64,000 nucleotides of DNA. Source: Bradyrhizobium septentrionale. GTDB taxonomy: Bacteria > Pseudomonadota > Alphaproteobacteria > Rhizobiales > Xanthobacteraceae. The notes beneath the pieces were generated by a model. It saw nothing but the letters and a program-made list of their open reading frames with translations. It was not told the origin of the DNA and did not search any database. This document shows, in pieces, positions 17,403 through 26,818 of the stretch (positions are counted from its first letter, which is position 1; each line of letters begins with the position of its first letter). The translations under genes and the position numbers were made by a program. The DNA lies in assembly GCF_011516645.4 (NCBI RefSeq), contig NZ_CP088285.1, positions 1,940,501-2,004,500 of the forward strand. Direction: 5' to 3'.

Positions 17403-20176
17403 TGATCAATCCCATGCGTTGGCTTCAAAAACGTCGTCTTCGCGCTCTGCTGACGACCATGAGCTTTGCCAACGACGACCGAGCCATCTCGTCCTTCCAT
17501 CGCGGGGCCGAACTGGAGTTGGTGCTCAGGCCGCTAAGAATGCAGTTGGCGGGATATCTCACCGCGCTTTTCGGCAAGGCTCCCGATCACGACGTTGCTC
17601 CCGGCAAACTCGCCGAATTTTCCAGGAACCTGCATTCGATACTTGCGGTCGTCCACAACCTCGTGATCGTCATCGACGATTGCCCCAACCGGGCTGAGCT
17701 CGACCGGGCAGCCACGACCGGCAAGGTCGAAGGGATCGACTGGTTCTTCGGGCGAGCGGATCGCGCCCTCCGAAGGCAGGATGTCCGGCAGCAAAGTCAT
17801 GCGGCGCTGGATGATCTCGCCCGATATGTTGACGCGGCTTGGATCGAATCGCGACGCGCGACGATCGACGGCGGCCGGTCCAACGGGGCCGCCCTCGCCG
17901 AAATACTCCAAGCGTTACCGATGCTGGTGCCATACCAGGAATTTCGGCTACGCTCCGTTCGTCTCGGCGATAAGGAACGCGCCATCTTCCGCACTCTTCG
18001 CTCGAAGGAAGCTGAACTCTCGCTGGTCGGTACCGGTGATCTTGATTCTTGCATCCGGGCAACCATCGGGCGGCAGGCGCGACTGGCCTGGAAGAGCGCG
18101 ATGGAAGCCGCCAATCCGGAGGTACTCCTCGATAGCGGAGCGGTCGAAGCGAAGGTGACGTCGCTCGCCGAAGCCGACGCGCAGATCAGGGATTGCAATA
18201 GGGAGCTTCTGATCCACGGCATCGACGTCAGCCGCGTCCACCCGACGCGAGAGTGGGAACCGATCACTCGACTTCGCGGTCCGAGGGCGTTGCGACTTCG
18301 AGAGTTCATCGAGAAAGCCGCTCCGCTCGGCCTTTTCGCGCTACGACCGGTTTGGCTGATGACTCCCGACATCGCGAGCCGGGTGCTGCAGGCGCGTCCC
18401 GGCACGTTCGATACCGTCATTTTCGACGAGGCCTCCCAGATGCCGGTGGAATACGCGTTGCCATCGCTATTCCGGAGCAAGATCGTGATCGTGAGCGGCG
18501 ACGAGAAGCAGATGCCGCCCACGACATTCTTCGCGAGCAAGGTCGAGAATGACGAAGCGGCAATCTTCGATGGCGAGGAGCCGGAAGAGGAAGCGACCGA
18601 AGAGGAGCGCGAAGCCTTCGCGGAAACGTGGAATAGGCGGGAGATCAAGGATTGTCCCGACCTGCTCCAGCTTGCCCGCTCCGCTCTCCAAAGCCGAACC
18701 CTGCAGGTCCACTATCGTTCGAAATACCGCGAGCTCATCTCGTTTTCGAACGCTTCGTTCTACGCAAACGGACTCAGCGTGCCGGTTCGCCACCCCGACG
18801 AAACAATCCGGAGGATCAAGCCTATCGAGGTTCTCCGCTCGGACGGCATCTACAAGAGCCAGACCAATCCCAAGGAAGCCTCCGATGTGGTGGAGTATCT
18901 CAGCGGCCTCTGGGAAGACGCTTCTCCGCCATCAGTCGGTGTCGTGACATTCAATCGCAAGCAGGCGGACGCAATCGAGGACGCGCTGGAAGATCGCGCC
19001 GAAAACGACGAAGCGTTTCGTGATGCCTTGATGCGGGAGCGTGAGCGCGTCGAAGGCGGCGAGGATATGGGTTTCTTCGTCAAGAACGTGGAGAACGTTC
19101 AGGGCGACGAGCGCGACATCATCAAGGGCGATCAGAGGCGTGCCAAGTCCGCCGCCCAGGCACTGCTCGCGAAGTTCGAAGCTTCCCACATCGAGATCCC
19201 GATCGATCTTCGACGAGAGCTTACGACCCCCGCGGCGTCCGTCGAGAGTCTCAACAAGGCTGTAAGCAAGGGGCTGATGCTGCTTCAGCCAACCGACCGC
19301 TCCGAAGGCGTCACCGAGCGTCAGCGGGCGCTCGCCGACCGGCTCGGTGCCGGCGACCGTCGTATCACGCTCGAGGAGTGGACTTCCCAGCAAACTGGCG
19401 CAAGCGACGACCAGGCGCTTTTGAAGGTGGACAAGCTCGTCGGCGAACTTGCTGGCCTTGGGATCGATCCCAGTCCTTTTTCCGCTCGGATCGCGGCTCT
19501 CGAGGCCGAGCCGCGCGCCCGGCAGGCTCTTGTTGCCGACAGCCTGCTCCTCGATCTTAACTCCGCGATCAAGACCGGACGCGCGCGCGCGCGCCTCGAA
19601 CGGGATCTTGCTGAGCGGCATGCCGAACTGTCGGAGATGAAATCGGCCGAAGCGGCCGCGCTGCGCGTCGAGATCGAGCGGGCCATTGCGAAGGCCGGCA
19701 GCAATGACCAGGAGCTGGTCAAACGCGCCGATTTTCTGATCGAGGCCGAAGTCCGCTCCATGGCTGCGGAGGAGCGGCGCCGCGCCATCTTGGCGGGGCT
19801 CGCGAACCTCGGTTACGAGGTATCCGAGGGCATGATGACGGCTTGGGTGTCGGGCGGCCGGGTCGTTCTCCGAAAACCTGCTAATCCCGGATATGGCGTC
19901 GAACTATCTAGCGGATCCCAGGCTGACGTTATGCAGGTGAGAGCAGTCGGCATTGGAAATCCGGCCGATGCACGCGATACTGGACGGGATAAGGATATGG
20001 AAACGATCTGGTGCAGCGAGTTTGAGCGGTTGCAATCCCTGGTCGCGAGAGCGGGAGGAAGCATCTCTGTCGAAAGTGCCCGTCCTGTGGGTCAATATCC
20101 TCTCAAAGTGGTGCCCGACCTTGCAGCTTCTCCATCTGATGACGCCGTCGCCGCGACACGGGCCCGCAGACTCTGA
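17324..20176 (+). pseudogene. Chimera of a truncated SF1 helicase and an unrelated coiled-coil protein
   Basis: The frame is open for 950 codons but the protein is not coherent. Residues ~330-600 are an SF1 (Upf1-like/DUF4011-type) helicase with motif II VIFDEASQMP (~364), motif III GDEKQMPP (~392), HYRSKYRE (~463) and motif V VENVQGDERDII (~588). Walker A, which should precede this, is missing, and motif VI after motif V is missing. At about residue 600 (near 19123) the sequence jumps to an unrelated, coiled-coil-rich region ending in ANPGYGVEL and ETIWCSEFERLQSL. It looks like two deletions that happened to keep frame. Helicase activity is excluded by the lost motifs; the C-terminal family is not recognised. 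Confidence 0.55.
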
Positions 20177-20215
20177 AATGCGTTCTGAGCTGCTGCCGGT
20201 TTGATGGACACCCGC

Positions 20216-21082
20216 TTAAGCTAATCCCACCTTGCGCTCGAACTCAACCGGGCTGAGATAGCCGATGGTCGAGTGCCTGCGGGTCGTGTTGTAAAATCGT
20301 TCGATGTAGTCGAACACATCGGCGCGTGCCTCATCTCTGGTTTGATAAATCTTGTTGGCCGTACGCTCGGTCTTGAGCGAGGAGAAGAAGCTCTCCATCG
20401 CCGCGTTGTCCCAGACGTTGCCGGAGCGGCTCATGCTGCAAACGATGCCGTGGTCGGCCATCAGGCGCTGGAACTGCTCGCTGGTGTACTGGCTGCCCTG
20501 GTCGGAGTGATGCAACAGCGCATCCGGCTTGCCGCGCCGCCAGACGGCCATCAACAATGCGTCCGTCACGAGCTGTGCCGTCATGGCGGCACTCATCGAC
20601 CAGCCCACCACGCGGCGTGAGAACAGGTCGATCACCGCTGCGACATAGAGCCAGCCTTCGGCCGTCCAGAGATAGGTGAAGTCGGCGATCCACTTCTGGT
20701 TCGGCCGCTCGGCGGCGAACTGCCGGTCAAGGAGGTTCGCCGGTACGGTCTCGAGCTGTCGATCGCCGCTGTCCTTCGGTAAGCGCCGACGTCGCGGCCG
20801 CGCCCGCAAGCCTTGCAGGCGCATCAGCCGCTCAATCCGGTGCAGGCCGCAATCCGCCCCGTCGGCGAGCAGGTCACGCCACACCCGGCGTGCGCCATAG
20901 GTGCGGTCGCTGGCGGCGAAGCTGGCCTTGACCTTGCCGCCGAGCTCCTCGTCGCTGCGGGATCTGGCGCTGGGAGAGCGGTTCAGCCAGGCATGGAAGC
21001 CCGACCGCGACACTCCCAGCGCATCGCATAGCCATGCCACCGGCCAGATCGTCCGGTGCTTCGCGACGAAGGCGAACTTCAT
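20216..21082 (-). CDS. IS3-family transposase OrfB
   Basis: 288 residues: HTH_21-like N-terminus, then the rve integrase core with the first Asp in WIADFTYLWT, the second in HHSDQGSQYTS and the Glu in NAAMESFFSSLKTE. Complete and probably functional as protein, but it is now separated from its orfA. OrfAB fusion by frameshifting would no longer be possible here. Confidence 0.9.
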   Translation of the reverse strand: MKFAFVAKHRTIWPVAWLCDALGVSRSGFHAWLNRSPSARSRSDEELGGKVKASFAASDRTYGARRVWRDLLADGADCGLHRIERLMRLQGLRARPRRRRLPKDSGDRQLETVPANLLDRQFAAERPNQKWIADFTYLWTAEGWLYVAAVIDLFSRRVVGWSMSAAMTAQLVTDALLMAVWRRGKPDALLHHSDQGSQYTSEQFQRLMADHGIVCSMSRSGNVWDNAAMESFFSSLKTERTANKIYQTRDEARADVFDYIERFYNTTRRHSTIGYLSPVEFERKVGLA

Positions 21083-21115
21083 GTCGCTTCCTTCGCGAAG
21101 TAGGCTGCGGCCTTC

Positions 21116-22483
21116 CTAAGAAACAGCCTGATTGGCGTTGCACGGAATGGCCTGCAAGACAAAGCCGAGCGATTTGGCCCGGCGCTGAAGGTTAGCGAGG
21201 ACGCGGCTGCGATATTGTCGCTCATATTGGTCGGCACCTGGATCCCTGTAGCTCATGCCATGCCGGAGTGTGTTGTAGAATAAAACTGCAATCTTGCGGG
21301 CGGTCGCCGTCACCGCCTTCGACTTGCCCGCGCGTGAGGACAGCCGGCGATAGAATGCTCCGAGCGCCGTATCGCTCCGCCCCACGGTTGTGGCTGCCAA
21401 TCGCAGTAGTGCGGCTGCCCGGCTGGAGGATCTCCGCGTGCGTGAAGATAGTACCTTGCCACCGGAGATTTTGTTGCCGGGTGCGAGGCAGAGCCAAGAG
21501 GTGAAGTGCTTGGCGGTTGGCCACGCCCTCAGATCCTTGCCGCACTCGCCGACGAGCTTCAATGCGAGTGACGGACCCAGCCCATGGATCTCAGTCAGAT
21601 CAACGCCGAGCACACCGTACAGCGCGGTCCTGACATCGAAGGTGGGTGTGTTGACCTGCTTGGTCTTTACGCGTGGCTGGGATAGCTTTCCGACCGGCTT
21701 TGCTTCTCTGTTGCTAAGCGCGGCGATCAAGACTTCGAGCTTGCGGTCGCAGTCCAGCATCTTCGCCTGGTAGATGTCGTAGAGTTCCAGCGATTGGGTC
21801 AGAGCGAAGACATGTTCCTCCCGGTCGTTGCCGATCAGCGCCGCGCGGATCGTCTCCGTTGAAGAATGGCAGCGCACGTCTCGATAGGTTGCCAGAACGT
21901 CGGGATTGCGCTCGCCTGCAACAATGGCTCGGATAATCCGCATACCAGTCGCTCCGGTGATATCCGAGACGACATGATGGAGCTGCAGGTTCATCTCCAT
22001 CAGAGCCTTCTGCATGTGCTGGATATGGGCGGCAGCATATTCAACCAGCCGCTCCCGCTGGCGCAGATAAGCGCGCAGGGTCGCAATCTCGGCATCGGGA
22101 CGGAAGCTGCCGCGTAACAGCCCATAGGAATGAAGCTGGCGTAACCACGCAGCATCGCTGACATCGGTCTTGCGCCCGGGCACATTCTTGGCATACCGCG
22201 CGTTGACCAGAATGACCTCGAACCCGCGCTGCTCCAGAATCTCGTAGACCGGGATCCAATAGACGCCAGTGGATTCCATCGCGACGCTGGTCACACCGCA
22301 TGTCTTGAACCAGTCCGCCAGACTATGCAGGTCCTGTGTGAACGTGCTGAACGTGCGCACTGGGACATCGGTGCAGGCCGGGTTCACGGCGGCCATGTGC
22401 ATCTTTGATCCGATGTCGATGGCAGCCGCCCCGACGTTGACTGGCTTCAATTCCGGGCGATCTGCAGTTGTCGTCTTGAGCAT
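21116..22483 (-). CDS. IS110-family transposase (DEDD)
   Basis: 455 residues from ATG 22483, chosen because GGAGGA lies 6 bp before it. The N-terminal RuvC-like DEDD domain shows GAAAIDIGSKMH, AMESTGVYWIPV and GRKTDVSDAAWL. The C-terminal Transposase_20 domain has the helix-hairpin-helix IHGLGPSLALKLVGECG and a Ser-rich block. These recombinases insert through a bridge-RNA-guided mechanism without target duplication. Complete. Confidence 0.9.
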   Translation of the reverse strand: MLKTTTADRPELKPVNVGAAAIDIGSKMHMAAVNPACTDVPVRTFSTFTQDLHSLADWFKTCGVTSVAMESTGVYWIPVYEILEQRGFEVILVNARYAKNVPGRKTDVSDAAWLRQLHSYGLLRGSFRPDAEIATLRAYLRQRERLVEYAAAHIQHMQKALMEMNLQLHHVVSDITGATGMRIIRAIVAGERNPDVLATYRDVRCHSSTETIRAALIGNDREEHVFALTQSLELYDIYQAKMLDCDRKLEVLIAALSNREAKPVGKLSQPRVKTKQVNTPTFDVRTALYGVLGVDLTEIHGLGPSLALKLVGECGKDLRAWPTAKHFTSWLCLAPGNKISGGKVLSSRTRRSSSRAAALLRLAATTVGRSDTALGAFYRRLSSRAGKSKAVTATARKIAVLFYNTLRHGMSYRDPGADQYERQYRSRVLANLQRRAKSLGFVLQAIPCNANQAVS

Positions 22484-22724
22484 TGCGGGTCCTCCGTCCA
22501 ATCATGGGCAGGAGGGTCTGGGTTATGCCAATTTGTCATCTTCCTAATCGGGATCGCCGCCGGAGCGCCGTCACCACTCTCAAGTCCGCATGCACCCATG
22601 GACCACGTTTTTTAACGGGGACAGTGCCTCCAATAAGCTGACGGCCGCTACCCTCCCGGCCTCAGACGATAGCACAAGGCTGTTTCTACCCCGCGCAGGC
22701 ACGCCACGGCGCTGGACAGTTTTT
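21118..22724 (-). mobile_element. IS110-family element inserted in the IS3 element
   Basis: The limits are set by where the IS3 orfA reading (AERDILK) breaks off at about 22724 and where it resumes (KAAAYFAKEAT) at about 21117. The transposase stop codon falls at the very left end. The non-coding part is therefore almost all upstream of the gene (22484-22724), the arrangement of IS110-group elements whose 5' region encodes the bridge RNA. Ends are approximate to a few bases. Confidence 0.75.
22502..22690 (-). ncRNA. Probable bridge RNA region of the IS110 element
   Basis: About 190 bp between the transposase start and the element end, with no gene. Family knowledge: in IS110-group elements this 5' region is transcribed as a structured bridge RNA with target- and donor-binding loops. 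I did not fold it; the exact ends are unknown. Confidence 0.4.
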
Positions 22725-22976
22725 TAGGATATCCCGCTCGGCCTTCAGCTTGGCGACCTCACGGCGCAGCCGCTCGATCTCCTGCTGCTCCGGCTTCATC
22801 TGCCCGTGGCCGGGAAAGGCTTGCGCCGGGTCGGAGCCCAACTCCTTCACCCATTTGCGGAGAACATTCTCATGAACATCCAGGTCACGGCCAGCTTGCG
22901 CCACCGACACCCCACGTTGCCGCACCAGCTTGACCGCCTCGACCTTGAACTCGCGGCTGAACTTCCGTCTTTTCAT
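22725..22976 (-). pseudogene. IS3-family OrfA, 3' end cut by IS110
   Basis: Starts at ATG 22976 (MKRRKFSREFKVEAVKLVRQ...) with a helix-turn-helix (SVAQAGRDLDVHENVLRKW) and a leucine-zipper-like segment (IERLRREVAKLKAERDILK). After this point the reading continues into IS110 sequence (NCPAPWRACAG). The lost tail is found on the other side of IS110 next to orfB. Confidence 0.85.
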
Positions 22977-23205
22977 CGCCACCTCCGGCTTCATGAAACA
23001 CCTAATCTCGGTGTCCATCAAACCGGCAGCAGCTCATTCCGCACAGTCATGAGTCATCATCGGTGATCGGCCACCGGAGGCCCAAGCTCTTCGAAGACGT
23101 AAGTCGCTTCTGACGTGAAAACCACGCCTCAATCGTGATTTCTAAGCAAAATGTAGCAAGCTTTCATTCACATCCGTCCGCCTCTTGCGTCGGTACGCTG
23201 CGTAA

Positions 23206-23237
23206 ACTGATAAGCTTTCAGCGAAAACCTTATCAGT
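23206..23237 (+). repeat. Palindromic site D of the dispersed lox-like family
   Basis: ACTGATAAG (23206-23214), 14-bp spacer CTTT...AAAC, CTTATCAGT (23229-23237), with AA before and CG after. Same flanks and spacer borders as site B, but a different centre (CAGCGA). It lies 124 bp past the stop of the minus-strand tudor-like gene. Confidence 0.8.
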
Positions 23238-23361
23238 CGGATGTTGCTGGCGGCAGCCAGCTGTCGCAACTTAACTCATGATCTTGCCGGACTTGTGCGA
23301 ACATTGATACCAGCGGCTTGCCACGCCTGCGCATGCCGAACCGGCTACATGGGCAGCCGGC

Positions 23362-24180
23362 TTAATCAGTGAGCCTGTATTTTTTCCAGATGCGCTCGGC
23401 TTGCGCCAGCGTGTAAGGCCCGCTCTGACCCGTAAAGATTGGAGTAATTGGCCGAAAATCATGAATAGCTCGCGGCGAACCGAGTCTCTTTCCATTGTCG
23501 AACTGGATGATCGTTATGCCCTTATCACGCCTTACGGACACTATAGTCCCCATCCACCACTCGTTAGGCTTGATGCTAGCGGAGCCTATGACCCTTTGTC
23601 CTTCCATGAATGAAAGTGTTTGCTCTTTAATACCTTTAACGACAGGCCTGAACTTTGCGATCCGTGTCGTCCTCGGGGCGGCTTTTACGGAAATGGTGTC
23701 GATGAATTGCGGACTATAGGGGCCACTGAGCAGATGAGGAGCCTTGTGTTTGAGAAATCGCAATGAAGTTGCGCCGTGCCAACCTTTCTGACCGTTGTTC
23801 TCTGCGACGTGCCAAGCAGAGGGATTCGATGCAACTTTGGTTACTCGTCCGACATACCACTTGGACTCTCGATCGACAGCGACCCACTTTGATTTTCCGG
23901 GCCATATACTCTCCGATAAGTCTGCCAGCGTTCGCGCATACTCTCTTGTGTAAGGACCGCACTGGTGTTTACCAAAGGGCAGAGCAGATTTCACCCTGAT
24001 TACATCGAAAGAGTCCTTGGCATGTAGCCGTACCTTCCCGTGACAAAATCGTATTCTTACCCTACCGTCAGGTAGCGTCCGCTGTACTCTCCCAGCGTAC
24101 CACACACCTGCAGTCCCAAACGACCATACCCTCGTGAGGCGCCAAAGCGCCAATACCAGCGAACCTTTCCCTAACGTCAT
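23362..24180 (-). CDS. Protein with three tudor/agenet-like repeats, function unknown
   Basis: 272 residues from ATG 24180 (GGAGGG 5 bp before; an upstream GTG at 24195 is less likely). Three modules repeat the pattern aromatic-W-x-G-x-V: VWYAGRVQRTL near residue 25, KWYVGRVTKVA near 107 and EWWMGTIVSVR near 209. Each is followed by beta-strands and basic residues, as in tudor, agenet or SH3-like barrels. These often bind nucleic acids or methylated peptides. The short segment GPY recurs (CGPYTREYA, SGPYSPQF, SGPYTLAQA), giving a second repeat. The paralogues at 48140 and 51782 end in a similar module. Family not named. Confidence 0.55.
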   Translation of the reverse strand: MTLGKGSLVLALWRLTRVWSFGTAGVWYAGRVQRTLPDGRVRIRFCHGKVRLHAKDSFDVIRVKSALPFGKHQCGPYTREYARTLADLSESIWPGKSKWVAVDRESKWYVGRVTKVASNPSAWHVAENNGQKGWHGATSLRFLKHKAPHLLSGPYSPQFIDTISVKAAPRTTRIAKFRPVVKGIKEQTLSFMEGQRVIGSASIKPNEWWMGTIVSVRRDKGITIIQFDNGKRLGSPRAIHDFRPITPIFTGQSGPYTLAQAERIWKKYRLTD

Positions 24181-24345
24181 GGCTGCCCTCCACAATTCAA
24201 CAGCCTAATAGTAACATCGCTCTAGCCAGTCGGGCGCGTTTGTTGGCGAACCGCGGATTGCGATCACGACTTCATATACAAGATTGATTTTCAGTGGGAA
24301 AGAGCCGCATGTAATCGCGCTGAAAACTGGCGCGCGGATTCATCA

Positions 24346-24453
24346 GGTTCGAGGACTACGTCCTGGTCACCGGGGAGCTGGAGGAGGCGAAGGACAGGCT
24401 GGACCTGGCGGCTGAGAAGTTTCCGGACGAGGAAGTCGACGCCTGCGAATTGT
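24346..24453 (+). pseudogene. C-terminal remnant of an unknown gene
   Basis: In one plus-strand frame the sequence reads EDYVLVTGELEEAKDRL and then AAEKFPDEEVDACEL before TAG at 24451-24453. It is acidic, helical and protein-like, but no start or upstream partner is present. Read as a leftover 3' end. Confidence 0.3.
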
Positions 24454-24496
24454 AGCGAGCGCTTCGCGCTCAGATCTTCCGGCCATCCGCCGCAGC

Positions 24497-24709
24497 TCAG
24501 CGCCCGATGCCGAGCTGGTGTGCCTTCGCCCTCAGTGCGGGGACCGACCGCTTCATCTGCTTCGAGATATTGTCGATCGGCGTCCTGGCCTTGGAATGGG
24601 CCTTGAGGGCCCTCACGTCGTCCTTGTTGTATCGAGGCGGAGCCTTCTTGGTCGTCTTCTTCGTCTTCGCCGTCGGACTCCCTTCCGGGTTGGGGTTGCA
24701 GCGACGCAA
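24497..24709 (-). CDS. Small basic HTH (Myb/SANT-like) protein, start codon doubtful
   Basis: The conserved body is KKAPPRYNKDDVRALKAHSK followed by ARTPIDNISKQMKRSVPALRAKAHQLGIG, a helix-turn-helix with an Arg/Lys-rich arm. It is a type I know as a common small protein in Bradyrhizobium and relatives, usually starting MAKTKK. Here that position reads ACG GCG AAG after GGAAGGGAG, so the original ATG seems mutated to ACG. The only canonical in-frame start is a TTG 15 codons earlier (24709). Possibly inactivated. Confidence 0.45.
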   Translation of the reverse strand: MRRCNPNPEGSPTAKTKKTTKKAPPRYNKDDVRALKAHSKARTPIDNISKQMKRSVPALRAKAHQLGIGR

Positions 24710-25126
24710 ACGCAGCGCGGCTGTGGATTGTTCCGGACCGTCGTGGGGTAGCGAGGGCTTCGCCCTGATCTAAGATCTGACCGAAAGAGTCCCACCTCGC
24801 CGCGGCGCCGACTAGTAACACTCTCCGGGCTCACCTATATCGCGGTTCGTCACTGCCACCAGGAGAGGGAGATGTCCCGCACCCCATGGGCAGCCAGAAC
24901 CGCCGCCGCGATCTCCGAGGCCATCATCGGCCTCTGTGGCCGTCCTGAGCACGTCTAGTAATCTCTCCTAAATCTGCAAGTCCTGAAGGACCAGCATAGA
25001 CCAATGGTGGGATTCGGCTGCCACCAATCCAGGTAGGTGCGGTGCAGTCCTTTTCCGCGATACTCCTTGCTCGCACCCTTGAGGATTGAGCCTCTCGGGG
25101 GGGGGCAAGGTGGTCAGTCTCGCTAA
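24710..25126. other. Gene-poor stretch before IS1380 copy 2
   Basis: About 400 bp with no supported gene. It contains a GGAGAGGGAG-ATG at about 24860-24875 whose frame ends after about 28 codons, and a run of ten G at 25097-25106. It looks like decayed sequence. Confidence 0.35.
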
Positions 25127-26761
25127 CCCGTCCTATTCGTGAGAGTGCGTTTTTTTAGTCCGATTGATGTGGCCGCACATCTGCTCTGACGAGGCGCGCG
25201 GGATTGCCTTCGGCTTTTCACCGCCTGACGACCGGTACTTTGCAACGCGCTTGAGGGATGGGTTGGGCGAACGAGGGGCGGACGCCCCGCCGGTCAAGGA
25301 CCGAGCGGCAGCAGCGCGCCTGGCAAGCCGCGGATCAGGTCGGCTTCGGGACATGCCGCGGCAAACGCAAGGCGAATGCGGCTCGTGGTCTCGACGACAC
25401 GGGCAGCGAGTTTCAAGAGACGAAGACGCAGCGTCGCGAACTCGGCTGTGGCCAATTCCCGGGCTTTGGGAATCGCGTCGCGCACGGTCAGCATCAGCCA
25501 ATAAGCGGCGGTGTGGAGAACGAGGCGGACTAGATTGGCGAGCGCCGAACGGCAGCTGGTGCGATCGGAGGCGAGCTGTGTCTTATGCAGCTTGATCAGA
25601 TTCTCGGCTTGGCCGCGCGCGCAATACAGGCTGTCGTAGATCCACTCGGCCGAGCCGACATCGAGGCTGGTGACGACGAAACGGATGTCGAGGCCGAGCA
25701 TCGTCGCCTCAATACGGGCGACGGTACGTCGTTCGCGATCCCAGGACTTTGCCTTGTGGCGCGTCTCGGTATAGCCACGCAGAACCGGCAGGTCCTCGAT
25801 GGCACGGCGCGTGCGGATGCCGTCGGCGGCCTCGTCGACTTTTCTGGCGAGCGGCTTGGTGCCGGACAGACCGAAGATGTAGTCGATGCCGTTGGTCTCG
25901 CACCACGCCATTGCCTCCGGTGCCTCTGGCCGGGCATAGTGCCCGTCGCCACGGAACGTAATTCGCGTGTTGTGCCACCGCGTCCGGATATGCCGTATCA
26001 GGCGGCGCAGATGGGCACGCACCTCGACGCCGCCCGGCGTCTTGCCGGGCCGCAGCACGACCGCCACGGGCCGGCTCTTCTCCGTGTCGTAGACGTGGAT
26101 CGGCAGGAAGCAGCGTTCGTCATAATGAGCGTTGAACAGCGAGAGCTGCTGATGGCCGTGGACGACATCGCAGGTATCATCGATGTCGAGCGTGACGGAT
26201 GCCGGCTCGCGCGGGTAGCTATCCATCCATGCGTCGACCAAAGTGTAGGTCAGTCGGATCACGTCGCGCAGGCGCGGAGCATTCTCCAGCCGCGACAGCG
26301 TCGGTTGGGAACACAGATCGCGACCCGTGTCCGGCAGCCGACCGCAGGCCAGCTTGAATGCGGGATCGGACCGCAGATGATCGAGGTCGTCGGCGTCCTC
26401 GTAGCCGCAGCAGATCGCGAACATGCGCGCGCGGAACATATCGACAAGGCTGTGCACGACCCGCGTCGGATCGCGCCGATCCGGGAACACCCGGGCCAAA
26501 TTGTCGGCCAAGCCGAGACGCCGCTCGGCCATCGCCAGAAGCATCACGCCCCCGTTCGAGGTCAGCCGACCGCCATCGAAGGCAGCTGTGACTTTCTTGG
26601 CGTGAACGGCTGGAAACGAGAAGGGCAGAATCGTATCATCGGTCATGGCGTGTTCGCGGCTGAAGGTGATGGGGTTGGCTTTGCAACCGAATCCTACGCC
26701 GCATCAGCGCTTTACACCACGCTCGCCAGCCTCTCAGGCGCCCTCTGACGAATAAGACGGG
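25127..26761 (-). mobile_element. IS1380-family element, copy 2
   Basis: Same ends as copy 1 (CCCGTC at both termini in inverted orientation), opposite orientation. The flanks are CTAA (left) and CTAG (right), so the 4-bp target duplication is imperfect; the flanks may have diverged or recombined. It carries an uninterrupted transposase gene. Confidence 0.85.
25294..26646 (-). CDS. IS1380-family transposase
   Basis: 450 residues, MTDDTILPFSFPAV to the C-terminal LPGALLPLGP, full family length. Motifs: TLDIDDTCDVVHGHQQLS, TFRGDGHYARPE, and the later WIYDSLYCARGQAENLIK block that carries the catalytic Glu region. It differs from copy 1 by a small RPEAPEA insertion and by lacking the frameshift. 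It could supply transposase to copy 1. Confidence 0.9.
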   Translation of the reverse strand: MTDDTILPFSFPAVHAKKVTAAFDGGRLTSNGGVMLLAMAERRLGLADNLARVFPDRRDPTRVVHSLVDMFRARMFAICCGYEDADDLDHLRSDPAFKLACGRLPDTGRDLCSQPTLSRLENAPRLRDVIRLTYTLVDAWMDSYPREPASVTLDIDDTCDVVHGHQQLSLFNAHYDERCFLPIHVYDTEKSRPVAVVLRPGKTPGGVEVRAHLRRLIRHIRTRWHNTRITFRGDGHYARPEAPEAMAWCETNGIDYIFGLSGTKPLARKVDEAADGIRTRRAIEDLPVLRGYTETRHKAKSWDRERRTVARIEATMLGLDIRFVVTSLDVGSAEWIYDSLYCARGQAENLIKLHKTQLASDRTSCRSALANLVRLVLHTAAYWLMLTVRDAIPKARELATAEFATLRLRLLKLAARVVETTSRIRLAFAAACPEADLIRGLPGALLPLGP

Positions 26762-26818
26762 CTAGGGAGGGCCAAAATACGTTCTCAGCCCGAGAATACC
26801 CCTGGCCGGAGCCGTTTT

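Larger units (their letters stand above)
20186..23036 (-). mobile_element. IS3-family element interrupted by IS110
   Basis: The ends are perfect 27-bp inverted repeats beginning TGAGCTGCTGCCGG at 20186 and, in complement, at 23036. TTC flanks both sides (20183-20185 and 23037-23039), the 3-bp target duplication expected for this family. orfA (right) and orfB (left) are separated by an IS110 element of about 1.6 kb. Confidence 0.9.
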
